Below, piece by piece: positions 1 through 12,900 of a stretch of DNA of 64,000 nt; the first letter of the stretch is position 1, and each line of letters begins with the position of its first letter. Below the pieces are notes generated by a model. The model saw only the letters and a list, made by a program, of their open reading frames with translations, did no database searches and was not told the origin of the DNA. The DNA lies in contig JAITYX010000032.1 of assembly GCA_021018815.1 (NCBI GenBank), positions 1,922,001 through 1,986,000 on the forward strand. Reading direction: 5' to 3'. The position numbers and the translations under genes were made by a program. The DNA comes from Talinum fruticosum (taxonomy: Eukaryota; Streptophyta; Magnoliopsida; Caryophyllales; Talinaceae).

Positions 1-1346
1 ACTCCTTATGACTTCTTGTCTTTTTGGATGATTTACAAAGGAGATCAATGAAAAAGAAAATTGGTATCGGCCACTTTTTTTCTAAATCACACCTTCAGAA
101 TATTATACAAGAGAATTTATATTTGGTTTAGTTAAAAACTGTAATGTCATAACAAATATAAATAGATTAATTTTTTTATTTTTAGGCTTAAATTTAGTAT
201 ATTTATTAGCACCTTGTCAATGTCATACTTTACATTATTTTGTCATAACATGGTAGTGTACACCATTAATTAACTTGATGAAGTTTGTGAGGATTAATTA
301 TTAAAGATCTTCCTACATCTCTACCTACATCAATCTTAAAATTTTTTTATTATGCTTCATAACTAATTTTTTGCCGCTATCAAAAGACTAACACTAAGTT
401 ACATGCCTACATTAAAGAGACTTCAAATAAAAATTAAAAGAGTTCACTTTGAGATGCAACCCATATATCGATCTTTGTCTCTCATTATCAACCAAATGCC
501 TCATTCACGACCAAAAGAAAGAGATACTAAAGGAAAAATTTGTGTAGAGGGCATATATAGGCTGGAAATGATAGGAGTTGGTCAAAGCAGTCAAGGGCTG
601 GTTCCTATTCAACTTTGAATGAAAGATTTGGATAAAATTGAGTGTAAATTTATTGTCAAGATTGTTTGGCATAAAATCGATGAAATAAACTGGTTTGTCT
701 TAAAAAGTTTGTGTAATTGTATCATATACTATGCAATTGGACTTTTTAGCCAATATCAAGCTTACTTATATCTTGCTCAATTAACATATGATATTAGTTG
801 ATATATTATAACATTTTGAGTAGTAGGTCGCTACTTAAGTTATTTAATAAGAGAACTCAACAAATTTGTTTTCACGTAGATAAAATTTCGCCTCGACTCG
901 ATTACTTTTTGAAAATAAGATTTTCCTTTTTATGTTTTTTAAACCCAATTTTAGTCCGAATTTAGGCTTGTCCGAATTGTTCGATTCGAAAACCGAACAT
1001 TGGAAAAAAATTCGTTCGCCGATCGATTTATTCAACCCGATTTTGCCTCGAACCCAAATTTTCGCTGCACGTGGAGATATGATAGGGTTCTTGAATTCTA
1101 AGAGAATGGTTTCATTCCGTGCGAGCAGTATTTTTGCTTAGAACTTGAGCAGTATTATTGCTTAGAACTTTACGGCATTAGTACGTACAAAAGGGGATAC
1201 TGAAGGTATCTTTCAACATCTTTTATGCTACAATCAACCAGTAATGTATAACTTTATAAATACATTGTCAAACTCGAATGAAAGTATACATCTCTAAGAG
1301 GGAAAAAAACAAAGTGTACTTATGTAATGAACTCTATATGAACTTT
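1..1346. other. Intergenic, no gene seen
   Basis: AT-rich sequence at the left edge. The short open frames here have no recognisable family motif and no gene-like splice context. Around 1123-1171 there is a small tandem duplication of a unit of about 25 bp (gcagtatttttgcttagaac and a one-base variant). The last ~80 bases before 1347 are probably the 3' untranslated region of the minus-strand gene that follows. Confidence 0.5.
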
Positions 1347-3976
1347 TTAACCTTTGGTGGCTTTGATCTGAGTCAGAGCTCCAAGGAGTTTTTCTTGAAG
1401 ACTTCTATCATCTTCTTTGATGATATCAACTGTAACTACATGGTGGTCAGAGGTTCCTTTGGATGAAATGACAGAGTACGAGCCTGGAAGGAACTTGTAT
1501 GGAGAATTTGGAGATGACAGAATGTAATCGACTCGAGTTCCATACTTGCAAGTCCCCTGCACATCTGCAATCAGGATTACATTCTCAGTAAGATTATGCA
1601 GAAAATTTCATTGATGTAACTGATTAAGTAGAGCACTGTTCGAATCCAAAGAGGGATATTATATATTACTCTGTCCTTTGGCAACGATAAATGGAGGATC
1701 AGAGGCCCCTGCATAGTCCTTGGCATCATTGTAGCCTCTCCCCTTGAGGAACTTCATCACCTCATCTTTTGGCTTTGGTTTCCCAATATCCTCAAAATAC
1801 TATAAACATATGCAAATCCAACTTAGTTATGTTATTATAAGCTTGGTGTGAGTAGAAAGAGTCAAAACAGATGTTAAGTGTGAAGAATATAAACATATAA
1901 AAGCAAGTATTATCCTAGGCCGGACAATTTAAGAGGTCCTATTCATGTATGTATGCTCGTGAGTGACTTCATCCGTTGTCAATTACTTTTTGAGATAGAA
2001 CCTCATGGTTATCGCTTGGTTAGTTCAGGCCTAATTATGTAAAATTAAATGTAAAGAATGAACTAAAATTAGACCACCTTGTCTTTAATGAAACCATCTA
2101 AGGAGTTGAATGCTTTAAGAGTATTGACTATAATATTCTTTTGTGGTTGCCGATAATTTTAAATTAGGAGTGATCTTTATTTAGAGGCTAAAAGCTAAGT
2201 CACCATAAAATTATCTATCAACTTCAAAATAACAAATTAATAATCCAGACAGGCTCAAGTCACCCCAAATACATTCATCTCAGCAAATTTTCTTCTGCAA
2301 GACGATTTCATCCAAAAAACAGATATATTCAACAATAACTTCAACTAATTTAAATGCGGGGGTAAAAATGTGTCATTTGTCATATAATAAGAGTCTTGTT
2401 TCTGCTATCTCACTCTGTAAAGCTACTAAAACCAAACTAAATAGTAATTAACTGAAGAACATACATAGAATGCATAAATTTTTACCTTAACTATGTCTGT
2501 CCATCTTGCAGAGGAATAATCTGACCTCTCAAGCGAGTTGAGGCCTCCTGCCAAGATATGGGGACCTTCACTAGACTCCATAATTGCTTTCATCTGTTTC
2601 ATCCTCCACTCCTCATCCAGATAGTCAAGTTGGGTGCAATAAACATTTACTTCTCCGACCCATGGTACATCCACTGTTGCCTTGAGTACGTTCCTGTAAT
2701 CCCCGATGAGTCACGAAGGGTAGTCTAATACAATTACAATAGAACATAGGTAGGGAAAATCGAACATGGGACCTAATGTATTTGTCAGTCCTAACTACTT
2801 GTGAACACCAATTACTAGCTATGGATCATCCTTCTAGATTCTGATTTCTAAATACGAATGTCTCATTCTGTTCCATGTTCAAGAGCTGAGGATTTCTTTG
2901 GAACTTAATTATGAAAGTATGTATTAATCAATGCTGTTAACTTGTTCAATATGAGTAATCAACATATTACATCTATTTTCTAGACAGATGAAAACACCCA
3001 TTTTCGGCAATTTTTTCAGCTTTGATGTTATAGGTAAGTTATGCTCTCCTCTAACAAAATCTATGTAGGACTCCAATGTATGGATTGGATTCAACAAAAG
3101 AGAACTCAACAAGAAAATAAATGTTTAAAGATCCTCAATCATGCCAAATGACTACAAAAAGAAAATTGAATAAACAAGAGGATAGATGATATATGCACCT
3201 GATATCTTCATGATTTAATATCTTCTGAACTTTGGACCGCTTAATCGGCCATTTGGACAGAACAGCATTGCCATACTCAGGAGCCCAACTCTCAGCAAAC
3301 ACGAACGACATCCCCAGAGCATCAGCCAGGTCTCTTAAAGGCTGCATTCCTCTCTCCTCATCGGCCTTCACGTCTTGCAGAGCCAATATGTCAGCATCCA
3401 CTTCCCTCAGCACCTCCCAAATGGTCTGAGTTCCGAAACTCAAGTAATTCTCTGCACAACTTGCTCCCAGAGGAAAGCACAAAGGTGACCTCACAGGGAC
3501 ATTATTCCAGTGATTTCTAGCCACACCATCTTCTGAAAAGGATATCTGATCATTCTCAGGGACATTGATCGAAACTCTCAGCTTTGATGTCGGGAACCCT
3601 CTTTGTTCGAGACTGATGGATTTCTTCAGTATGCTTTTTGGGTACCCACTTTGTCGATCAGGCTTCATGTGGAGCTGCTTATTTGGAAGAACTGGAGCTA
3701 CTGCAAATAGTGCAGCATTGAATGTCGCAACTCGGACTGGTTTTTACATGAAGAACCATCATGTACTAACCCATTCAGGTGAACTCTGGACTTCTTATTG
3801 AAACTTCGTTTCCAGCCAAGTCTTTGAAGGCCCCTGATAATGACTTTGGGCCTCGGATGCCTTCGGATTAGAAACCTTAGTTTTGAGTAAAGGTTTCTGA
3901 GTTTTTTGCTGAGGAGAAACAAGAGCTTCAATGCTTGTTTGTTGCACAACATATGCTTCGACTTTCTTTTCTCCAT
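1347..3976 (-). CDS. Endonuclease/exonuclease/phosphatase (EEP, DNase I-like) family protein, 4 exons, one frame break
   Basis: Exons in gene order: 3976-3199, 2693-2486, 1799-1670, 1564-1347; all introns are GT-AG and phases fit. The product would be about 444 aa: a basic N-terminus (arginine/lysine-rich, around KLRNLYSKLRFLIRR), then the EEP fold starting at VRVATFNAALF. Family landmarks follow: ADILALQDVKADEE, ESWAPEYGNAVLSKWPI, ILAGGLNSL, GTCKYGTRVDYIL and the C-terminal GTSDHHVV with the catalytic Asp-His. It resembles the plant DNase I-like group that includes At3g21530 (from memory), whose substrate I do not know. Two oddities: the frame breaks at a five-base homopolymer (3741-3745), where one more base would join KNQ/KK to VRVATFN; and the motif usually read as THLD is CTQLD here. 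The gene may be decaying, or the break may be a sequence error. The ATG at 3976 is the first in the N-terminal frame that leads into the conserved domain. Confidence 0.85.
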
Positions 3977-4035
3977 GTATCTTCACTTTCAGAAGAATAT
4001 ACCCATCAGTGTAGTTGAAATCAGTTAGAAGTAGC

Positions 4036-4097
<62 letters not shown>
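4036..4097. repeat. (TA)n microsatellite
   Basis: About 62 bp of TA repeats with one C interruption, starting 60 bp upstream of the EEP gene's ATG. It therefore lies in that gene's 5'UTR or core promoter. Confidence 0.95.
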
Positions 4098-4099
<2 letters not shown>

Positions 4100-6947
4100 A
4101 GTGATCATAATAGTTATATCTAATAAAGAAGAAAACTTTCTGTTCTGACTCCCTAAATCAACAAATTAGATGGTCTATTTTCTTTTCTTTTAGTGCCAAC
4201 AAATTAGATGGTCTAAAACCACTGTATTAGTGATACATAATCTCAATTGTCGAATTAGAAAATATGTCTTAATGGTAGACTCAAATCTTAATGCATTCGA
4301 AGAGGGGTTGGCTAACCCGTAATTTTTTTTTATACTAGTATACGTACTCTTTAAGGTATATATTTGTGGTCTGTAAAGTTGGGAAATAGATATGTTCATG
4401 TTGACCCATCTAATAAATGTTGTCAACTTCGTGTCAATTTTAAAATAGCTTAAATTTACTTACAAATTAAAAATAATATATTTTTATATTAAACGGTAAG
4501 CTCATGTCAACTTTATATTAGAATTGGTTTGGTACATACCACATTCGTGTTTCTCTCAGTAACTTCAGGTCGTATTATCATGTTAGACTTGCACAAGTTT
4601 AACATAAACATATAATTTGACTCTATCCATGAAAGGATGATTACCCATAATTCAAGAAGTAATTAGACTAATATGATTCTTGATGCAATTTAAGAATATT
4701 TTTTCCATTGCACTATTGTTTTCCATTTTCTCTTCATTTGATGCATGACACCTTAGTATTTATGTCGAATAAAGATAGTAAAATTGATGATACCTTAGTA
4801 TTTATGTCGAATAAAGACATTAAAATTGATTTTTATTAAAAGATGTATAATTTTCGCATACAAAAATACTAGTAGGCAAGATGGTTGTCACATTAATTTG
4901 TTTGTGTATTATGTGTGGTTGCGTGAAGAGTAAAGAAATAAATCAAGAATAGGAAAGGACAAGTTGGTCATCAAATTATCAATTAACAAAGGATTCAACT
5001 GCTCCATTACAATGTCGGGTGTTGAAAACAGAGCCATGATGTTGAACTTCTCATGTAACTAAACTTTACTAACTCTTGTAAGTCAAAGATGGTATCTTTT
5101 AAGCAAAGGAATGCCTAATCCTATATTCTAGTCCTTTGAGATGAGGAACAAGTGTTCAATGAGAATATAAAGTGAAAATGCTAAACAGAAATCCACCTGT
5201 TCATTAGACTACGTGTATAAACTCTTGACGAGTTACACATATTGTTGATCTTGCTTGACTTGTTAGGCATAAGGTTAAATATCGCATTCTGATCTTCCCA
5301 ATCTATTCTCAATAAGGAGTCAATCAAAATGACCCTTACTAGTTCTTCTAATTAACAACACCACACTATATTAAGAATTGTATATACATGGACTAGGAAT
5401 TTACGACACCTAGGAAAATAGATTAGTCTAACCTATGTGTCCAAAGGATGATATTTCGAGTTTATGTAGATAAACTATTCTATGTCAAGACATACTATAT
5501 ACTACTCAAATGGAATTAGGCATGCGAGCTTCTAGTGCAAGGTAACTTCACTCGATGAACTTGAGTGTGTACCCTTTGATGCATAATAAAAGCTTGAAAT
5601 ATCCATTTCATTTTTAGAAAACTGAAGAAAAGTTGGTCTGCCAACTTTGCTAGATGTTTTGTAGTTGTAGGCGTTGAGCTTCTTCAGAGGTCTCTTTCAT
5701 AGATGATAGATAAGAGGTAAACTAAGTCAAAAAGGGGGATGGCAGATGGATAAAAAGGAGGGGGTGATGTCAATATGTAACTAAACAAGGCAATAAAATA
5801 GAGTAGAATAGTATCAAAGTTTTATAGACTAGGTCCTTGGTGGTGGGGGGGCTCATTTATTAGAGGGAGATGCCGAGAGGGGTTTCTCAAAGTATCATGT
5901 CATTAGTCTCTTATGTTATGTATACTGAATTAAATAAATCAAATCAAATTGGTCTTTGACACTTTGACATTAGTTCCTGTAAAATATCTCGAATTTAAGT
6001 TTTGTAAATGGCGGATTTAGTTATTGGGCATAGGGGGCGATTACCCCCACCATTTCTTGGTGTTGTTAGGGCAAAAACATCCTTATATATGGTGCAATGG
6101 TGCATTAGCCACCCTATTGAAAAACCGCATTACCCCTTATAAACAGGCCTAAAAGCAAAGTCAATAAGCAAAACGAAAATCACCAACAACCACAAGTTCA
6201 TGAGATTACCATCAGTCCTCAACTTGTAATCAAACTGTTTCTTTTTTCTTTTTTAATCCAAATGAGCCCAAAGAAAATCACTTCCACGCATATAAAATAG
6301 TTACATACTTGAAACATAACGATTGTCTTAATTATAGTAAGTTCAGAAAATAGTAATTTGGAAAAAATTGGCACAGGTGGAATGAATTATCGTAAGTTTA
6401 GAAAATAATAATTTGGAAAGAATTGGCACGGGTGGAATGATGATGAATTCAACTTAAAACACCCCAATAAGTTTTTGTTACAAGTTGACATTACATGGCG
6501 AGTCACAATAAATTTTTGTTAAATAATTTCATGTAAGACGAACTACACAAAACACACACACACACATGCCTACTGAAGTCTGAATGACTAGTAAGGGGGT
6601 GAGCTGAATCCACTATCTCTCTGAAACACTATCTGAATCAGTATTCATTCTTTGCTCCCTCCCAACCCCAAGCTCAATTCACCTCCTCTTACAGTAGAAA
6701 CTAAAAGTCGTAACTTTATAATTACAATCCAAGGAATATAGCCGCATTGTTATTTATGCGCAACAACTGCACATCATATAACAGAAAATGATTACAATTG
6801 CCAACTTGTTGCAAATGAGCGATAATCATGGTTGAGATTCCAACCCGCTATTGCACATTCACCTTTGCCTTCCAGAAATAACAGCAATTTGAAAAAGGTC
6901 CGCTGTCATCAATCCATCTTACGAGTCATTCAGTTCCGAGAAGCAAT
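4098..6947. other. Intergenic, no gene; two small tandem duplications
   Basis: No coding signal on either strand. Two local duplications are visible: a 42-bp unit at 4750-4791 and 4792-4833 (starting accttagtatttatgtcgaa), and a 55-bp unit at 6332-6386 and 6387-6441 (containing aatttggaaa and ggtggaatga) with a few substitutions. The right end, from about 6600, probably includes the 3'UTR of the minus-strand SpoU gene. Confidence 0.5.
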
Positions 6948-9900
6948 TTAGCCACTGCTGATGCACACTTTGTCAGAGGGATCACAATTCCCGTTATTTT
7001 CCTCTGAATTATCGAACAATGTATCTAGAAGGTTGATAGGAGCGCCATCATCCCCATTTTCACTGAAAAATTCATTGGCAGCATTTTCCCTCCTCATACG
7101 CCGCTCTTCTATGACAGCCTCTTCAGATTCTGCACAGAAACTTCGCCTTGTTTGTCTTATTGGCCGTTCAGCCACGACAAATTTGTTTCCTTCACGGGTT
7201 CTCTCAGAAAATCCTGCCCACACTGGAAAATGGCGTGGGTTTAGTTGTGTGCCTTCATATCACTACAGTCATGGTTTTAAGATAATTGAAGGGATGGATA
7301 TCAAGCTTTCATGAAGAGAAAAAGAAATTAAGTTCTCAAATACGAACGATTTTCATACACAGTTCCTGAAAGCATAATGTGAACAGAAAGAGATTTCAAA
7401 AACTCCAAACCAGCGCCTCCTTACCCCCACCTCCCAACCAAAAAAAAAGACGAGGAGTTTACAAAAGCAACACAGCTTTTTAATTGAATGGCTGAGTGGA
7501 GATCTGCAAGTTCAGGATGAGCTTATTAGAACCTTAGGCGCATTCATCAAATCCCCAAATGATTAACCAGACTAGCTAGTTTTAATGGTAGCAGAACAAT
7601 TGCTTTTAACAAATCAAAGAGCTAGAATGGGTTAGCCCATATTGCCATACTCCAATTAATCATGATCTTTGTTTTTATACGCATAATATGTTATTTACTT
7701 ACCTCCAAGCTCAATCAATTAAACAGTTAGCAAGTCCATTCAAGAACTTTTTATAATGGTTGTAGACTTATAGTATAAAAATTCTCCATACAGTCTTCAG
7801 TAAACCCTTCTTTTTTGCTCTTGATGATCTATTTCTTTCAATGAACTTGACCTGTCTGTTTGCTTCTACTTTGCTTACGTTTCTTTCAGCTGTCAATATC
7901 ATCCACTCTTAAGTTTCATTGTTGGGAGATTTTTCATCTTGAATTGTAGTGGGCTAAAACAAAATGTCTCGCTAAACATCTTCCACTTCTTTCCAAGGGT
8001 AAATATAATCACTGGTTTTTAACCTAGGGTCCACCGGAAAGGGCCTTTGCGATCAAGTGTAAGGCTTGTTACACCTAGACACCCCTCTACAAGATCCTCC
8101 TGCCTAGGCGGGAATCAAAGATATAGATATAGATTTTGTCTTCTTCCCCTAGTCTACTTATATCCGATCTTATCCTGCATTTGATGCTACATTGCCACCA
8201 TATCAAGACTAGCTTATTATAAGTGTTTACTTAGAACAATATCTGAAACAGCAAAACATTCTATACTAAAAGACCTATAATTATCTGTAGGCTGAAAGAA
8301 TTCCTGTATGACTTTGGCAGGTTTACACAAATACATCAAGGGCAGCTAATTGAACGTCTCTTGTAATTATTGGACATTTGAGGCTGCACAGGCTCTAGGT
8401 ATTCAAACAATTTCTCCACTAAATTTCTTCAAGCATTACATGGTTCTCCCATGAAAATCTTCATTAGTAGTCTAACACAACTGGGGCTATCTGTTTTGCT
8501 CTGTCTTCAGTTTTGTCTTGATTAATTAGCTACACATTAACTATTTACAGAAGAATTTGTCTAGAGTCATTAGCTCCCCCCTCCTCTTTTTCTCTGGCCA
8601 TTGTAACTGACCAGCAGCCAAACCAATTAAGACAGGCATGAAAATTTTACCTCTTTAGATCAATATAATTTTACAATTCAGCAAGGCTTGATGAAAGTGA
8701 CATATTAACTTAGTCGAGACAGTTACCTATTCCTCAGCGAGAATTACAACTTACAAGCACTCAAGTAGTGAAAAGTACAGTGGACGCAACAAAGCAGTTT
8801 TGGAGAGGGTGGATGGACCAGCATCAAAAAGTATGAGATCAACAAGGCTTAGGTTCTCTTTCATGCATACCGCACCACTACCTTCATTACAAGTATTCTT
8901 AGCTCATAAAGAATATGTTTCTATCCTAATTATGAAATATTCCAACTAAATCTCTAGGAAACTATCACTAAAAGGGAACTTCCAAGGCTAAAAGCGTTAT
9001 AATACTGAATTTATTAGTATAGGATAATTGAATTACTTATTAGAGATGAAACAGTTGTAAGAACCTGGGATGGAAGGTTTGCTACAGTTATAAGAACCTT
9101 ATTTCTGCAGCAACAAAGTCCAGCAATATACTTCTGCCCTATTATGAGCCATGCTAACCCAAAATACACTCAATTTATACCAATGAACGCTCTTTTCTGA
9201 AGTGTTTTCGTCAAATGGGCATCTAGAAGTTCACAAGTGAAATCCATTGATTAATTTCATGCCACTATTTAATATTATCATGGAAAGCTGCAAAACGAGC
9301 TTTCAAGTACTTAAGGGTGTACATACATGGAGAGTGCTGTCAGTTGGCATTATGGCTTCATTACTTTTTGAGATATTTGTGAAGCACATAAGGCTGACCT
9401 AATCCTAATGACTACATCCTTCAAAAATGAGGAACATCAAGTTCCTCCTTGTGATCATGGCCTCATGCTACTAGGCATAACACTTTTGATACTTGAAAAA
9501 CCCACAGAACCGGGAGAATGGAAAGGGTGTTGTAACAGAACATTATAATTTGGCCAGCCGCACCACTAATGAGACATGCAAGCTAGTGGTGAGCACAACC
9601 GGGCACCTGGTGGTTTTTGTGGATCCGGTCCCGGACCCGGTTCGAACCGGGTCCAAGACTGGGTACCCGATTGCATCACAAAAATTCTTGACCTTTTGTT
9701 TTTCAATTTTTTTGAAAAATTTTTGGCCAATGATTATCCAATATTTCCAACTTTTTGTTCTATGATAATCCAATATTTTCAATTCTTTTTGTCGAAGAAG
9801 GGGTCCGCAAGTGAGAGTAGATAGAGACTTGAGAAGTGAGAACAAGAGGATTGAGGAGGATGACTAAGGGGACCTCGAAAATAGAAATCAAGTAACGTTT

Positions 9901-12900
9901 ACTATAAGAAAAGTATATTGTATTTTTATGCATCATATAATTTTAAAAATATATATATATATGGACCGGGTAACGAGTCCAAACTTTTAATAACCGGTCC
10001 CGGACCCAATTCCAACCAGGTCCTGAAAATTGAAACCAGTTCTGACAAGTTCAACTGGATCCGGGTTTATACGGATCACCCTTACATGCAAGGCATCTTG
10101 CACAAGGGGAAAGGTTGTCACTTGAAAGAATTAGATAAAAGAATGGAAAAAATTGATGTAGCAAACAATTGACGAGAAGGATGCGAACCATCATTCATTC
10201 AGTGAGATGATCAACAAGAGAAACTAAAATGTACATTGTTGAATCGAATATACGACGAATTTAAGGTGGTTTTATGCGAATATGTATGATGTGATATACA
10301 AGTTGACAATGTCCTAAAGGCGCTGAAATGAAACAAATTGATGAAAATCTCTTGATGCATGATAAGTCTAAAGAAAAGAACCAGGGTAAAGAGTGCCGGT
10401 TCTGCACCCCTAGAGGCAGAATTTCAGGAACCAGATAAGCATGAGGTTTTGTGTAATCCTAGTCATTTGCATGCTTGTCCTATGGAAATTAAGCATGTTG
10501 AGATGTGGACAATAGACGCCAAGCACATTGATTGCAACATACCTAACTAGCTTCAATTTTTTTTTCTAAAAAAAAAAAACAATGATCCTATACCTCGAAT
10601 CTTGAAATTCCTTCAACAAGCTTCACATTCTTGTTATGAATTGATGTTGATTTCACATTTTGTTTTCATCATTCTATCTCACTAAAAAGCGGTAGCATAA
10701 GCACCCCCCAAAAAAAAAAAAAAGGTTGGTTGAGAATAACAGAGACGAACAAAAGAAGACAAAAATTAAGGACTTGCAAAATATTCTAGCATTTGAAATT
10801 TGAAGATATGACATATTTTGATAAGTTTTGTGCTACTTAGATATTTAAAAAGAATTCAAAAATAGTCAAAAGAAGGATATATAGGAGTGTTTAGTAAGAT
10901 TTTGTCTCATGTTCTATCTAAACTTGTTTCTAGCTAGTTGCTGATAGTATTTGAAGTGTTTTAAGGTATTATGTCATGGTTTGTCACAAAATATTGTTAC
11001 TGATTCATCCTCGTTAAACTAAGTATATAGTATACAAGACTCGCTCTTCTCCTTTTGTTTCTCTTGATCTTTACTCAACCCTCTCTAACCCTCTTCTATT
11101 CCTAATATTCTTCCTCCCTTTTTCACTAAACTCCTCTTCCCTTCCACAATTGCTATCAATTTGGTATTAGATAATTTGAATCAGCGTGAACGATCTGTTC
11201 GATTAGTCATGACATTTGATATAATCTTCCTCACTTATTATTTAAAATATCAAAGCACGAGCACGTTCAATTTGAGACCCTGCTTCACCAGAATCCACAT
11301 GGTGATGTGATTGTTGTTTATCATGTTACTTCGCAATTTAACCCATTTTTTCTCTTTCCTGTTTCCCACTATTTTGGGATTTCCTAACATATAGTCTTGA
11401 TTATGTCATTATCCCTAAGGACTTTAGATTTATTTTTCGAGTAACAATTTCAAGTTAATTCGTGTTAGTCTGTTTCAAGGACAGATAAATTGTGATTATA
11501 ATTATGCATATTTTGAAGATTTTCACATCACACTAAATAATGAAAAGGTGTTTCCTACATATATTTATGATTCTTAATTAACAGAAAACTAGTATAACAT
11601 CAAGAGAACCTTGAAACAGTTAGCTATAACTGCTTGCTTAAACATAGTATAGAATGTTCTCAAATCTCAAACTTCCTCGGTCATGTGTATTATTAGTGAT
11701 AAGCAAGATCTCCTTCCATTCACATTCTTCTTCTTCATCATTTTATGTTCACTTTACCTTTCTTTATAAATAATTTGGGTTCTGCAAAATATAAATCATG
11801 TGGAACAATAAGAAATATGTTTTCCTATTATGCTTTTAAAAAATAGCAGTCAATACTTTGACTCAGTTTATAAGCAAACCCCTACAATGCAAAGCTATAG
11901 ACACATATGCTAAGAGAGAATAACAGAGAAAGTCTTGGATTTCACATTAAAGGTCAGTGCTTACCAGCAAAATGATGGAGAACAATAGATGCTGCTACAG
12001 TGACATTCAATGAAGCAGTCCCACACCCATATTGCGGAATATACACAAAGAAGTCACATATCTCCAATTCTTTCGTTGAGAGACCAGTTCCCTGCAAAGA
12101 ACAGGACAAACAAATCATAAATTTAGTTGCTCCAGATTTATTTATTTTTCAATTCTCTCTGTATTCTCTCATAAGCTTCAACATCAAACTTTTTGCTCAA
12201 TAAAACATAATGAACCAAGACAAATGCTAAAGTGGAGAATATTCCTTAAAAAACTTATTTATTAAAGAATCCCACCCTTCAAAAACTATGGATCAAATCT
12301 AAGAATCCAAAAGCCGCATCCTAGAAAAGGACTAAGCATGCATGGAGATCAATACATCACTTCTTTTAACCAATTCTCCTTCTGTACTTATCCATACCAA
12401 GTGAAAGAAATACCAGATATCTTTTTTTTTTTCTTTTACCTTTTGATAAGTAATAAAAAGATTGCATTATAAATTTATAATCATATCAAGGGGATGTCAC
12501 GCCAGTACAAACGGTGACAATTACAAAAATCATCATGCCCTCCAGCTCTCATGCATAATATTATTTACAAAATCCAGAAACACCAAGTTTTGTCCACTAT
12601 TGAGCACACGACTCCAACTATACAAAATCATCAAAAAGTAGAGCTCGAAATCTTGATAAGATGAAGTTTTGTCCTCAGACATTTGGCTTGGAATTTTACA
12701 TTATGCAAATTTTATCTTATTTTCATATTCTTGTTAGGATTGTCTTGGTTTCCTTCTTGTTAGGATTAATTTTAGGAAGCAACACATTATGCATAAAAGC
12801 ATGGGGACATAATGATTTTTGTACTTGTCCCTTTTGTGTATGGGTGTCAAGCCCCTTGGTGTCTCGAAGTAATATCTTTTATTACTATTTTAAAAAAACA

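Noticed and set aside
403..801. Two adjacent plus-strand open frames
   Set aside because: No family motif, no splice or promoter context; random frames in AT-rich DNA.
8020..8120. Possible tRNA-derived SINE
   Set aside because: A faint resemblance to Au-SINE words only; no A/B box pair or poly-T/A end that I could place.
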